Below the pieces are notes generated by a model. The model was not told where the DNA came from and made no database searches. It saw only the letters and a list, made by a program, of their open reading frames with translations. This document shows, in pieces, positions 1 to 10,000 of a stretch of DNA of 33,313 nt (position 1 is the first letter of the stretch; every line of letters starts with the position of its first letter). The DNA is from Chloroflexota bacterium (GTDB lineage Bacteria > Chloroflexota > Anaerolineae > DUEN01): contig JAADGJ010000102.1 in NCBI GenBank assembly GCA_013152435.1, positions 13,928 to 47,240 of the forward strand. Direction: 5' to 3'. The translations under genes were made by a program, and so were the position numbers.

Positions 1-131
1 CCCCTCACCTGCCCCGTGGGGCCGGAGGCCACCGGCCAAAGCCCCAACCAGGCAGGTAAAGGGCGAGAAAAAGAGTTTTTCTGCGGAGGGGAAGCCCCTC
101 CGCACCTCCCCTTTCAGGTGCGACCGCTCTA
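1..131. repeat. Dispersed GC-rich palindromic element, partial copy C
   Basis: This is the right half of the element seen complete at 5057-5320. Shared blocks, in order, are a CCAGGCAGGT block (51-58 region), an A/T-rich hairpin (67-80), a perfect 9-bp stem GCGGAGGGG/CCCCTCCGC with a 3-nt loop (83-103), CACCTCCCC, and a terminal block resembling TTTCAG-GCG-CTCT. The left half lies outside the window or is lost. It sits directly downstream of the MFS gene, so its hairpins may also end that transcript. Being a repeat is seen directly; mobility is inferred. Confidence 0.6.
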
Positions 132-144
132 TTTCGAAGAGCGG
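124..144 (-). terminator. Hairpin just past the MFS stop codon
   Basis: A 7-bp perfect stem, CCGCTCT (124-130) and AGAGCGG (138-144) with a 7-nt loop, begins five bases beyond the MFS stop codon. It is followed on the minus strand by a second, stronger stem (83-103) and then a T-rich stretch. Together they could act as a transcription terminator. There is no clean U-run right after the first stem, so confidence is moderate. Confidence 0.4.
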
Positions 145-148
145 CTTC

Positions 149-1474
149 CTACGCCGTATGACGCACCTCGGGCCGTCGCCATAGCGCCCACAGGCCCATG
201 GCGAGGCAGGCCAGCGCGCCCACCGTGACCGCCGTCGGCGCTCCCCATCGGTCGGCGATGGCGCCCGCCTGGAGCCCACCCAACTGTGTGAGCCCCATGC
301 CCGCCCACATCCACGTGCTCAACACCCGGCCGCGTAGCTCATCTGGCACCAGGCTCTGGATGAGCGTGTTCCCAGTGGTGTTCTGCATGATCATGGCGAA
401 CCCCGCGCAGGCGAGGGCGACCAGCGCCAGGGGGAACCAGTGCAGCTGGGCGAAGACCAGGAGCACGAGGGGCAGGCCGAGGTTGCCCACCGTGAACAGC
501 CATCCCCGGCTGCGATAGCCCTGCAGCGAGGCCAGCAACAGGCCGCTGGTCAGCGCTCCGACGCCGATGGCCCCCGTCATCAGCCCCAGCCCTTCCGGCC
601 CTACATTCAGGACGTCACGGGCGAACACGGGCAGCAGCGTGATGTAGGGGATGGCGAAGAGGCCGCTGGCGCCGAACAGGGACAGGATCGTGAAGATCAC
701 GCGATCGTGCGCGATGTAGGCCAGCCCCTCACGTAGATCGGACAGGGGCGATGTGCGCCGGGGAGCGTGCGGCCTGGTGTCCAGGCGCAGGGAGGCCAGG
801 GCGGCGATCACCGGCAGGAAGCCGAGCCCGTTCAGGAGGAAGCATCCGGCGATGCCGACGCGGGCGATGAGGAGGCCGGCCAGCGGGGGGCCAATGATGC
901 GGGCCATGTTGAAGGCGGATGAGTTGAGCGCGACGGCGTTCATCAGGTCGTCTTTGCCCACCATGTCCACGACGATCGCCTGGCGGGCGGGCCCGTCGTA
1001 GGCGTTCACCACGCCCATCAGCACGACGATCGCGATGATATGGGTGACCTGGATGCGCCCGCTGGCCGTGAGGGCGGCGAGGATCAGAGCCAGCAGCATG
1101 GCCGAGCTCTGAGTGGCCAGCAACAGACGGCGTCGGTCCACGCGGTCCGCCGTCACCCCGGCGAACAGGCCCAACAGCATGACGGGGATGGCACCGGAGA
1201 AGCTCACCACGCCCAGCAGGAAGGGGGAATCGGTCAGTTGCAGGACCAGCCAGCCCTGCGCCACGCGCTGCATCCAGTTGCCGACCAGGGTGATCAGCCG
1301 GGCGCTCCAGAAGAGGCGAAAGTCGCGATGCCGCAGGGCGATGAACGTATGGGGTAGATGGCGGCGCAGGCGATCCCTTTTACTGCGCAGCCACTCGCGC
1401 CGCCCGAGGGGATGGGGCGTACGTGTTCCTGCCGCTTTGTTGGGGGAGTTCGAGCTCTCCGTATGTGATGGCAT
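149..1474 (-). CDS. MFS transporter, EntS/MFS_3-like exporter
   Basis: A 441-residue integral membrane protein with about 12 hydrophobic segments after a basic cytoplasmic N-terminus of roughly 50 residues. The first helices carry FRLFWSARLITLVGNWMQ and a loop ADRVDRRRLLL, matching the MFS motif between helices 2 and 3. This composition is typical of the EntS-like (MFS_3) group of proton-driven exporters, whose members export siderophores or drugs. The substrate cannot be told from sequence. It lies last in a minus-strand row recN - PAP2 - membrane protein - MFS, 42 bases after the preceding stop. Little ribosome-binding signal is visible before the chosen ATG, and a start closer to the first helix is possible. 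Confidence 0.85.
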   Translation of the reverse strand: MPSHTESSNSPNKAAGTRTPHPLGRREWLRSKRDRLRRHLPHTFIALRHRDFRLFWSARLITLVGNWMQRVAQGWLVLQLTDSPFLLGVVSFSGAIPVMLLGLFAGVTADRVDRRRLLLATQSSAMLLALILAALTASGRIQVTHIIAIVVLMGVVNAYDGPARQAIVVDMVGKDDLMNAVALNSSAFNMARIIGPPLAGLLIARVGIAGCFLLNGLGFLPVIAALASLRLDTRPHAPRRTSPLSDLREGLAYIAHDRVIFTILSLFGASGLFAIPYITLLPVFARDVLNVGPEGLGLMTGAIGVGALTSGLLLASLQGYRSRGWLFTVGNLGLPLVLLVFAQLHWFPLALVALACAGFAMIMQNTTGNTLIQSLVPDELRGRVLSTWMWAGMGLTQLGGLQAGAIADRWGAPTAVTVGALACLAMGLWALWRRPEVRHTA

Positions 1475-1516
1475 TTTGCATATGGATGAGCATAGACGGC
1501 CCTCGTTGGAGAACCG

Positions 1517-2224
1517 CTAGGCGTTGCCCTCCCCGTTCTCGTCCTGGGCCATAGACGCCCTCGCCTGCTCCAGGACCGACGCCAGCGCCCGCGTGGCGAT
1601 GAGTGCCATCAGCCCCGGCCAGACCAGGATCAACAGCACCGGCAGGATCGCGCAGAGGATCGTCAGGATCAGGGCCAGGAGAAAGACCCCCAGTGTGAAC
1701 AGCGGCTGAGCCAGCGCCAGGATCGCGGCGTTACGCACCGCCGAGAGCGCCTTGGGCTCCCGTTGCTCGAAGAGCAGTGGGAAGAGGTACAGCTGGGCGA
1801 CCGCCCACAGGATCAACACGTAAATCCAGATAATGGTGATCAGCCGAAGCCAGTTGGCGAATCGTGAGTAGAAGAAGAGGTTGATAACGACGGTAACCAC
1901 GATCACCAGATCCAGGATGCCCAGCCTCAGGCTGGGAAGGAAATACTCCCGCACGGCCTCTTTGAAGAAGCCGAAGTCCACTCGGAGTTCGTGGGCGATG
2001 CGATATCCCACATAGCAAAGCCCGGCCGTGAGCGGAGCCACGGGGATGACGGCGATCACGAGCAGCGGCAGGATCAGCCACCACTCCAGGCTTCGCGCCA
2101 GCGGGATGACCAGCACCGTAACCAGGATCACCGGCAACCACCAGACCACGCTGAGCGGGACGAAGAGGAACATCTCGTCGTAGAAGTCTCGAATGCTACG
2201 GGCGACGGTGCGCAAAGATCGCAA
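1517..2224 (-). CDS. DUF624/YesL-like integral membrane protein
   Basis: A 235-residue protein with about six membrane helices and few polar stretches. The N-terminal amphipathic segment followed by helices, with a loop containing APLTAGLCYVGYRIA and later FPLLFEQ, resembles the DUF624 (YesL) family, which often accompanies carbohydrate uptake genes and whose function is unknown. The start is TTG at 2224: a GGGAGGG ribosome-binding site lies about six bases upstream, and no better ATG is present. It is 11 bases after the PAP2 stop, so co-translation is likely. The family call is from pattern resemblance only. Confidence 0.65.
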   Translation of the reverse strand: MRSLRTVARSIRDFYDEMFLFVPLSVVWWLPVILVTVLVIPLARSLEWWLILPLLVIAVIPVAPLTAGLCYVGYRIAHELRVDFGFFKEAVREYFLPSLRLGILDLVIVVTVVINLFFYSRFANWLRLITIIWIYVLILWAVAQLYLFPLLFEQREPKALSAVRNAAILALAQPLFTLGVFLLALILTILCAILPVLLILVWPGLMALIATRALASVLEQARASMAQDENGEGNA

Positions 2225-2235
2225 CGGTTCCCTCC

Positions 2236-3180
2236 CTATTCATGCTGAGCCAGTCTCAGGCGGACGAAGAGCCAGGGGGCCCACCAGATCGCGGCCATCC
2301 CGGCCAGGATGTATCGTGCGAATCGCAGGGCGGAGTCCAGTGTCGCGTCCAGATTCGCGGGCAGGATCAGCTTGGGCCCCTGCCAGAACAGGACGACGAC
2401 GAGCCCGCCCAGGAGGAATCTCGCCGCTCGTTGCCACCATGGGCCCCACACCTGGAACCGCACGTAGCGCCGCTCCGCGATCAGCCCCAGGCTGATGCCC
2501 ATCAGGAAACCCATATCCCTGGCGGCCGCGGCGGAGGGATACAGGAGCACGGATCCGCCTTCCCGGGTGAGCTGCTCCGCGGGGTGTACCAGCCAGAGGA
2601 CGCTGGGGATCAGGACGGCCAGGGCGATCTGGTATCGAATCGGCAGCTCTTGCAGCCGCCGGATCAAGACCGGGGCCAGGCGCTGGTAGGCGATCAGGAA
2701 GATCAGGCCGAGGATCAGCCCACCGATGACATCGTGGGGAAAATGGACGCCCAAGTAGATGCGTGAGAAGGAGACCAGCAGGATGATCGCCCCGGCCAGC
2801 GCCCAGGCGATGGGCCGCCGGATCTGATCGGCCAGATATCCCCACACGACCACCGCTTCCTGGGCATGGGCGCTGGGGAACCCCGGTGATTCCTCCGGGC
2901 GCAGGATGCGCAGCCCTTCGGCGGCCGGGCGGGGCAGGCGGAGCGTGTTCTTCAGGAAGGCGTTGAAATAGTCACACGTCAGCAGCAGATAGGCCAGATT
3001 CTGCCCGATTCGCCGGTCCACGCACCAGAAGACGAAGGCCACGAGCGGCACCAGGAAGAGATCCACCCCCAGATAGGTGGCCGTGAGGAAGAGCTGATCC
3101 AGAAAGGGGTTCGCCCACCGTTGTACGGCGAGGATGAACGCGATCCCGCCCGGCATCAGCGAGGATAACCAGTCATGCAT
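2236..3180 (-). CDS. PAP2-family membrane phosphatase
   Basis: A 314-residue polytopic membrane protein with the three phosphatase motifs of the PAP2 (type 2 phosphatidic acid phosphatase) superfamily: KNTLRLPRP (about 77-85), PSAH (102-105), and SR-x5-H-x3-D (139-150). The histidines are expected to form and break a phosphoenzyme intermediate on a lipid phosphate such as phosphatidate or undecaprenyl pyrophosphate. The C-terminal half adds four or more helices beyond the core, as in the longer bacterial relatives. A purine-rich AGGAGGAGGGGG lies upstream of the ATG. It follows recN by 52 bases. Confidence 0.88.
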   Translation of the reverse strand: MHDWLSSLMPGGIAFILAVQRWANPFLDQLFLTATYLGVDLFLVPLVAFVFWCVDRRIGQNLAYLLLTCDYFNAFLKNTLRLPRPAAEGLRILRPEESPGFPSAHAQEAVVVWGYLADQIRRPIAWALAGAIILLVSFSRIYLGVHFPHDVIGGLILGLIFLIAYQRLAPVLIRRLQELPIRYQIALAVLIPSVLWLVHPAEQLTREGGSVLLYPSAAAARDMGFLMGISLGLIAERRYVRFQVWGPWWQRAARFLLGGLVVVLFWQGPKLILPANLDATLDSALRFARYILAGMAAIWWAPWLFVRLRLAQHE

Positions 3181-3232
3181 CGGTGTTCCCCCTCCTCCTA
3201 CTGGCCACCCCCCTGCTCAATGGGGTGCGTCG

Positions 3233-5011
3233 TTATCGGACACGCAGTGGCTGAGCGGGCGATTCCCGACCCTCCGTCTTAATCGCCTCGGCCTCGGCCA
3301 GCATGGCGGCCGCGCTCTCCCGTCCCGGCGCGGTGGATGCCCCCAGCATCGCCGCCAGTTCGGCCACGCGCTCATCGCCCTCCAACCGGCGGACGTGGGT
3401 GACGGTGCGGTCTCCCTCCACCGCCTTGCTCACGTGATAGTGGGTGTCCCCGTAGGCCGCCAGTTGCGGTAGGTGGGTGACGCAGAGCACCTGATGTCCG
3501 ACGCCCTCCGGGGCGCCGGCGCGGGTCAGCCCCCAGAGCTTGCGGCCGACCACGGCCCCTACCCGGCCGCCGATGCCCACGTCGATCTCGTCGAAGATCA
3601 GGGTGGGTGTCTCGTCCGCCCGGCTCAGGACCGTCTTCAGCGCCAGCATTAGCCGGGCCGTCTCGCCGCCGGAGGCCACCCGGACCAGCGGCCGCAGCGG
3701 CTCCCCGGGGTTCGCCGAGATCAGGAACTCCACCTGGTCCAGGCCGGTCGCATCGAAGGCCACGCGGCGATCCCCCACATAGGCGCCCTGTGGGTCCTCT
3801 CGCCACCGCAGGTCCACGCCGAAGCGGGCGTGCTCCATGCGCAGGTCGGCGAGCTCTCGCTCTACCTCTTGAGCCAGCCGCTGGCCGGCCTCCCGCCGCG
3901 CGGCGGACAGCCGCTCTCCCAGCTCTCCGATCTCGTGGAGCAGGCGTTCCTCTTCCCCCTCCAGCTCGGCGATCCGCTCCTCCGAATGCGTGATCGTGTC
4001 CAGCTCGGCCTGAGCCCGCTCGGCGAAGGCCAGGATCTCCTCAATGGAATCCCCGTACTTGCGTTTGAGGTTGTAGATCAGGTCCAGCCGCTCCTCGATC
4101 TGGGCCAGGCGCTGGGGGTTGAACTCGATCCCGTCCTGGTAGCGCCGCACGTCCCGGGCCAGATCCGCCAGCTGGTAGGAGAGGTCCTCGATCTGCTGCC
4201 GAACGGCTTCCATGTCGGGGTCGATGCGGGCCAGCTGGGTGAGTGCCTGCGTCGCCTGGCCCAGCAAGTCGATGGCCGACATCTGTTCGTCGGCGCCCTC
4301 CTCCAGCGCCTGGGCCACCTCGGTGGCCAGCAGCATCAGCCGCTCCGCGTTCGCCAGCCGACGGCGCTCCGATTCCAGCGCCTCCTCCTCGCCCGGCTCC
4401 AATCGGGCGGCGGTGATCTCCTGCACCTGGTAGGTGAGGAGGTCGATGCGCCGGGCCAGCTCTCGCTCGTCGCGTCGCAGGTCGGCCAGCTCGGCCCTCA
4501 CCCGGCGGAGATCGCTCACCAGGCGGGCCATCTGCGCTCGCTCCGCCTCCAGGCCCGCGTAGCGATCGAGGAGGTTCACGTGCTCCCGCACGCGCAGCAG
4601 GCTGAGATGCTCGCCCTGGCCGTGGATATCGACCAGATGCTGGCCGATGTCTCGTAGCAGCGAGAGCGCCACCGCCCGGCCGTTGACGCGGCAGATGTTG
4701 CGACCGTTGCGGCGCACCTCTCGGGCCAGGATCAGCAGATCGTCCTCCCCCTCCAGGCCCTCCGCCTCCAGGATCGGGTGGATCGCCTCCGCCCGCGGTC
4801 CGAGCAGGAAGTGTCCCTCGATCTCCGCTCGATCGGCGCCGGCCCGGACGAAGTCCGTGGAGGCGCGTCCGCCCAACAGCAGGCTGACCGCGTCGATGAT
4901 GATGGACTTGCCCGCGCCGGTCTCGCCCGTCAATACGTTCAGGCCGCGATCAAACCGCAAGGACAGGTTTTCGATAATGGCGAAATTTCGGATATTCAGC
5001 TCTACCAGCAT
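3233..5011 (-). CDS. recN: DNA repair protein RecN
   Basis: A 592-residue SMC-like ATPase that acts in double-strand break repair by recombination. Visible features are a Walker A GETGAGKS (29-36), long coiled-coil arms of charged heptads (about 150-390), the ABC signature VASGGETARL, and Walker B LIFDEIDVGIGG followed by an H-loop region VTHLPQLAAYGD near the C-terminus. Length and domain order match typical RecN. The start ATG opens with MLVELNIRNFAIIENLSL, the usual N-terminal strand. The upstream 310 bases are taken up by a palindromic repeat, so its promoter is unclear; no LexA box was recognised. Confidence 0.95.
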   Translation of the reverse strand: MLVELNIRNFAIIENLSLRFDRGLNVLTGETGAGKSIIIDAVSLLLGGRASTDFVRAGADRAEIEGHFLLGPRAEAIHPILEAEGLEGEDDLLILAREVRRNGRNICRVNGRAVALSLLRDIGQHLVDIHGQGEHLSLLRVREHVNLLDRYAGLEAERAQMARLVSDLRRVRAELADLRRDERELARRIDLLTYQVQEITAARLEPGEEEALESERRRLANAERLMLLATEVAQALEEGADEQMSAIDLLGQATQALTQLARIDPDMEAVRQQIEDLSYQLADLARDVRRYQDGIEFNPQRLAQIEERLDLIYNLKRKYGDSIEEILAFAERAQAELDTITHSEERIAELEGEEERLLHEIGELGERLSAARREAGQRLAQEVERELADLRMEHARFGVDLRWREDPQGAYVGDRRVAFDATGLDQVEFLISANPGEPLRPLVRVASGGETARLMLALKTVLSRADETPTLIFDEIDVGIGGRVGAVVGRKLWGLTRAGAPEGVGHQVLCVTHLPQLAAYGDTHYHVSKAVEGDRTVTHVRRLEGDERVAELAAMLGASTAPGRESAAAMLAEAEAIKTEGRESPAQPLRVR

Positions 5012-5056
5012 ATCAACCGCTTCACGCGTCCCAATCCGAGGAGTCCTTCTTCCACT

Positions 5057-5320
5057 CTAAGAGCGTGTCTAAGCATTTAACCGAAAAGATATCTGAGGGG
5101 CTCCCTCAGCTATCGGCTCTACAGGGGGAGGTGTGAAGGGGACCTTCCCTCCACGGAAATCTCGCTTTTCCGGCCTGCACCTGCCTTTCTCGGCTCTTCC
5201 CGAAGGGCCCAGGCCGAGGCCAGGCAGGTCGAAGGCAAAAGAAGGGCTTTTTCCGGAGGGGCTCCGCCCCTCCGAGCCTCCCCACAGCAGAAGCAACAGC
5301 ATTTCTCAGACGCACTCTAA
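5057..5320. repeat. Palindromic intergenic element with terminal inverted repeats, copy A
   Basis: A roughly 264-base element fills the gap between recN and the upstream zinc-finger gene. Its ends are imperfect inverted repeats: the left end reads AGAGCGTGTCTAAG and the reverse complement of the right end AGAGTGCGTCTGAG. Inside, paired G-rich blocks (acagggggaggtg near 5120 and its counterpart cctccccac near 5277) and a central AGGCAGG/CCTGCCT pair could fold the whole unit into one long hairpin. The right part contains a strong GGAGGGG/CCCCTCC stem. TCTAA occurs next to both ends and might be a target duplication. No ORF of its own. MITE-like by structure; mobility is inferred. Confidence 0.75.
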
Positions 5321-5324
5321 TCTA

Positions 5325-6125
5325 TCAGCGCAATCGCGCGTAGACGGTGCTGAGCGCCAACGCCAGGAAGAGCAGCGTGGAGATGTTAAACAATGGGAAT
5401 ACGCCCAGCACCAACAGAAGGGCGACGCTGCCGACGATGGCCCCCAGCGCCGTCCCGACGCAGGCGACCAGCCAGAGGTAACGACCGCGCCTGCGCGCCA
5501 CCGCCTTGCGGATGATCTCGGCGAGGGATCCCCCCGCCGCTGGCCCCAGGAACAGCGCGATCCAGATCCCCCAGAACCCGAACATCCCCGCCACCCAGCC
5601 GGCGATCGGCGTGGCGATGGCGGCCACCAGGAAGCCCACCACCCCCGCGATGGGGTAGTCGGCCGCGCCGGCGGTGTAAAACGAGGACTGCACCTGATTG
5701 ATGCAGTCCAGGCATCGATATCCCACATCTGTCAGCCGCACGCAGTCGATGCAAACGGGCCGGCCGCATTTGTTGCATCGCAGCAGCGTCTCCCGGTTGG
5801 GGTGATTGACGCAGTACATGACCTCCGGTTCGGCCGCCGATTCCACCGTGTGTTGGTGGTCATCTTCCGGCTCCCTTTGCCGATCCAGCCAGGCAAGCCC
5901 TGCCTGCGCCTGGGCGTTGTCCGGATCCAGGGTCAGCACCCGCTGAAAGCAGGCCCGTTTTCGCTCGACGTCATCCACGGCGCCTGCCAGGCCCAGCCAG
6001 GCCTCCACGCTCTCCGGGGCCATCTCCGTCGCCTGCTCGAACAGGCGGCGGGCCTCCTCCCGGGCGCCGGCACGCGCGGCCGCGTCGCCCTCCCTGATCA
6101 AATCCTCCAGGCTTACAGTTGCCAT
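5325..6125 (-). CDS. TPR, zinc-finger (B-box-like) and membrane protein
   Basis: A 266-residue protein of unknown function with three parts. Residues about 5-85 form two or more tetratricopeptide-like helical repeats (EEARRLFEQATEMAPES, CFQRVLTLDPDNAQAQAGL). Residues about 103-142 hold a B-box-like zinc-binding module with C..H, CNKCG, CIDC and CLDC pairs. Residues about 155-266 form three or four membrane helices. The same B-box and membrane combination is known in uncharacterised and rhomboid-linked bacterial proteins. Its start overlaps the 3' end of nadK by 13 bases, so the two are translationally linked. A role in protein interaction at the membrane is a guess. Confidence 0.75.
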   Translation of the reverse strand: MATVSLEDLIREGDAAARAGAREEARRLFEQATEMAPESVEAWLGLAGAVDDVERKRACFQRVLTLDPDNAQAQAGLAWLDRQREPEDDHQHTVESAAEPEVMYCVNHPNRETLLRCNKCGRPVCIDCVRLTDVGYRCLDCINQVQSSFYTAGAADYPIAGVVGFLVAAIATPIAGWVAGMFGFWGIWIALFLGPAAGGSLAEIIRKAVARRRGRYLWLVACVGTALGAIVGSVALLLVLGVFPLFNISTLLFLALALSTVYARLR

Positions 6126-7009
6126 CGCAGTCGGTCCATCAGCTCCCGATAGAAATATTTTCGATCTCGCAGGCGCACGAAGTGGGCGACGTGGGGGCTG
6201 GAGGTCACCTCCACGCGATCGCCATTGCTCAGGTCGACCCGAAACTGGCCGTCGATGGTCAGGATGGTCTCATGGTCGCTGTTCACATCCAGCTTGACGG
6301 TGGCCCCTTGGGAGAGCACGATCGCCCGATCCAGGCTGAGGTGCGGCGCAATAGGGATGAGCAGGATGTTCTTCAGCTCCGGCGGCAGGATGGGGCCGCC
6401 GCATGCCAGCGCGTAGCCGGTGGATCCTGTGGCCGTGGATACGATCACGCCATCGGCCGCGTAGGTGGTCAGATACTCGCCGTCCACATACGTGGGGATG
6501 CGGACGATGCGCGCCAGCTTCCCGCGGCTCACCACGACGTCGTTCAGCGCCTCGTAGTGGTGATGATGGGGCTGAATCGCGGCCCTGTGGTGGACGGTCA
6601 CGTCCAGCATCATGTGCTCTTCCATCCAAAACTGGCCATCCAGGACGCGCTCCAATGGCTCTTGCCAGCCGGTGGGCTCGATCTCCGCCAGGAAGCTGAG
6701 GCGTCCCATCTTCACGCCCAGGATGGGGACGTCGAAGCGGGCGCCCATGCGCGCCGCTCGCAGCATCGTGCCATCGCCGCCGAGGGTGATGACCAGGTTC
6801 GCCCCGGGCAGTAGCGAGGTCACGGAGGGCTCATCCCAGGCGGAGGCCAGCCACGGGTGGCCTCCACGGCTGCGAATGACGGCAGCCATCTCCAAGGCGA
6901 GAGTTTGCGACTCCGGCTTGCGCGGGTGGTGCAGGATGCCCACTCGCCAGCCATCCGCCCGGGCTTGTTGAGTAGCTCCGGGGGCGGTTGCCGGGCTCTC
7001 GTCTACCAT
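6113..7009 (-). CDS. nadK: NAD kinase
   Basis: A 298-residue cytosolic ATP-NAD kinase making NADP+ from NAD+. The hallmark GGDG (77-80) within ITLGGDGTML, the conserved LNDVVVSRG (155-163) and the glycine-rich TATGSTGYALACGGP (192-206) are all present, and length is normal. The first 20 residues before WRVGILHHP look like a non-conserved extension. The start lies within the 3' end of the preceding glycosidase-like gene (7-base overlap) and its own end overlaps the TPR/zinc-finger gene, giving a tightly packed operon. Confidence 0.95.
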   Translation of the reverse strand: MVDESPATAPGATQQARADGWRVGILHHPRKPESQTLALEMAAVIRSRGGHPWLASAWDEPSVTSLLPGANLVITLGGDGTMLRAARMGARFDVPILGVKMGRLSFLAEIEPTGWQEPLERVLDGQFWMEEHMMLDVTVHHRAAIQPHHHHYEALNDVVVSRGKLARIVRIPTYVDGEYLTTYAADGVIVSTATGSTGYALACGGPILPPELKNILLIPIAPHLSLDRAIVLSQGATVKLDVNSDHETILTIDGQFRVDLSNGDRVEVTSSPHVAHFVRLRDRKYFYRELMDRLRWQL

Positions 7010-10000
7010 GGATGCCCTGCCTCCACGCGTCTCCTCAGCTCGGCAGCGATCTCCCCTTCAACTCGATCCACCTCGCAGTCCGCCTCCCGCAGCAATTGCT
7101 CGATCTCCGCGGATACGGCGCGATCGTCCCCCAGGATGGTGACGTGGCGAGCGGCCATCGCCTGCTCCACATCAGTGCCTGTCTCCGGCTGGAATCGCGC
7201 CGCGTAGCGCATGGCGGCCGCCAGCTCCTCCTGGCCCGCCGATAGATCGCCGACGAGTACGTAGTGATCGATGGTCTTGGCCGGCGGTTGCGGCGAGGCT
7301 GGCAGGACCAGCTCCACTTCCACCGGCTGTTCTCCGGTCACCTGGATGCCCGTCTGGCGCACCTCCGTGCCCACAACCCAGAGGCTATACTCTCCCGGCG
7401 GAAGCCCCTCGAAGCGGAATCGCTCGTTCGCGTCCACGGTGGTCGTGCGCGGCTCGTCGGGGCCCTCCAGGCGCACCTGGCGCCCGGCGCCTCGCACGAC
7501 GCGTCCCATGATGATCCCCGGCGGGAGCGGCTCCTCCTGCTGAAACTCCACCCACATCACGCGGCTGGCGGGCACCTGCACGGTAGCCCGGACGCCCAGT
7601 CCCTCGGGCTCCACGTAGTAGGTCCCCGCGCCGAGAGGGGCGAACTCGCAGGCATAGGGGCCGTATTCCGCTTTGCTGCCGGTGCGCTGGGTGATCCCCA
7701 CCCATCCATCGGTCCACAGGCGCACGGGCAGATCCCGCTTCCCCTCCACCGAGCATCGTACCACGGAGAACCCGGGCCCGGGTCCCCCATCCCGCGTCGA
7801 GAAGGTCCAGCCGGAGGCCGGCAGCGCCAGCTCGATCACCCATTCGTTTCGTCCGTCCAGGATGATGCCGTCCCGGGTCACGCTGCTGTCCACCACTACC
7901 AGGCGATAGGTCCCGGCCGCCAGGTGATCGAACCGGAACTTCTCCTGGTCATCGACCGTGGTCTCGTAAGGGCCGCCCGGCCCCTCCAGACGCAGGCGGC
8001 GCCCCGCCCCGTTGATCACCCGGCCGCGCACGACGCTGACGGCCTCCGGAGGCGCCGTCAACGTGAAATCCACGGTCACCCGGTTTCGCCCGTCCAGGAC
8101 GATGCCGGTCCGGGCCCGGTCGCTGTCCGCCACCGCTACCTGATAGATGCCCGGCCCCAATCCCTCGAACCGGTACATCTCATCCTCGCCTACGGTGGTC
8201 TCCAATTCCCCACCATCCCAGGTCAGGATGATGGTGCGTCCCGCCCCACCGCTGACGCGACCCTGGATCACGCTCTCCTGGGGCGTTGGGGAGGGCTCCT
8301 CCACTTCCGCCTCGGAGAAGGTGACCATGAGCACGCGGCCGCTGTCCAGGTGCACTTTGGCCTGTATCCCCAGCCCCTCCGGCTCGATGAAGTAATCGCC
8401 GCCGCCCAGCGGGGCGAACTCGCATGCATAGGGTCCGTACTCCGTCTTCGTCCCGGTGCGGGCGATGATCCCGCCCCAGCCCTCGGCCCACAGGCGCACG
8501 GGCAGGTTCAGGCGCCCCTCCACGGAGCAGCGGATGATGGAGAACCCCGGTCCCACCCCCTCATCACGCACGGTGTATCCCCAGCCGGGCACGGCCAGGT
8601 CGATGACCACGATCCGCTCCCCGTCCAGTTCGATCCCGTCTCGCCGCACGTCCGTGCCTTCGATCGCCAACGTGTAGGTGCCGGCGGGCAGCTCCTCGAA
8701 ACGATAGCTGCCGTCCAACCCGACCTCGGTACGGGCCTCCCAATCGTCTCGGCTCAAGACCAATGTGCGGCCGGCGCCGTTGCGCACGGTGCCATGGATC
8801 ACACTGTGCCGCGGCCGGATGACGACGCCGCTGAGGTCGAAGTCCAGGACGACGGGGGGATCGCCAGGCCGCACGGAGACCGTGCGGGCGATCTCCGTGC
8901 CGTCCACGTGGATGGTGTACTCCCCTTCCGGCAGCCCGGTGAATCGGTACGATTCGTCGGGCGCGACGATGGTGGAGAGTTGCCAGTTAGGGCCTTGCAG
9001 GATCAGCCGACGACCGGCTCCCTGGCGCACGTGCCCCTGGATCGTCCCGCCAGTCGCCGCCCCGCCGCTCCAGGGCCGTTCCTGCTTGGGCTCGGCCTTC
9101 AGAGCGTCCACGATGGGCAGGCGGCCCTGGGGCCATCGGCTGGAGTACCAGGCCTGTCCCTCCCAGGGAGCGGCCCAATGGCCCAGCACGTAGTTGCCGA
9201 TCAGCCAGAAGGCCGAGCAGAAGAAGTAGTCCGGGGCAGGGGGAAGGCGCTGGCTGGTGCCCATGAGCGCCCGGCAGACCTCGAGCGTTTGCTCCATATG
9301 CAGGCGGGGTGTGGTCGCCGGATAGCGGGGATCCGCATCCTCGCCGACGATCCATCCGCCCTCCGTGGCCAGCACCGGCAACGATCGGCCGAGGTGTCGG
9401 CGTACCAGGGCATCAAAGAACTCGTAGGAGCGCCAGCAGGATGCGTCATCCATGATGGTATCGCCGGGGTTAGCATGCTCCGCCCGCAGCCGATTGACCT
9501 CCTCCAGGCTCCGGCCGTTCCAGGCATCCCTTCCCCAGCGCTCCGCCCGGATGGCCTCGTAGAACTCGCGGGTGTACGGAGCCCCTCGCTGGTTCCCCGG
9601 GTCGTCCGGATACTCCGGAGGGTGGTTGACGGCGTAGTTGTGCACTGCCTGCCACACGGGCCCCTGGAGGATATCGACCCTCCCCAGCTCCACGATCTTG
9701 CCCACGATGTCCCAGCGGCTGCCGGTGGCCAGCGCGGGGATGGCCGGGTAGCCGCCGCGCTCCAGGATGCGCTCCATATCGATGATGGCGTTGCGGGCGA
9801 CGATCTCCAGCGCGTTCGGGGGGATGTAACCGCCGGCCCACTCCACGCCCAGGTCCGGCTCGTTGTTGAACTCGAAGTATCGCACCCCCCGGGCCACGTA
9901 TTCCTCGACGAACCGGAGCTCTCGCTCGCCCAGGGTGCCGGGATTGGGCTCCGGCCGGTAGATTCGCACGATGGGCATGATATCGTGGGCCAGCAATAGC

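Noticed and set aside
7264-9999. Open frame of 911 codons on the plus strand
   Set aside because: It is antisense to the glycosidase-like gene; composition is His/Gln/Gly/Arg-rich with no recognisable domain, a shadow of GC-rich codon usage.
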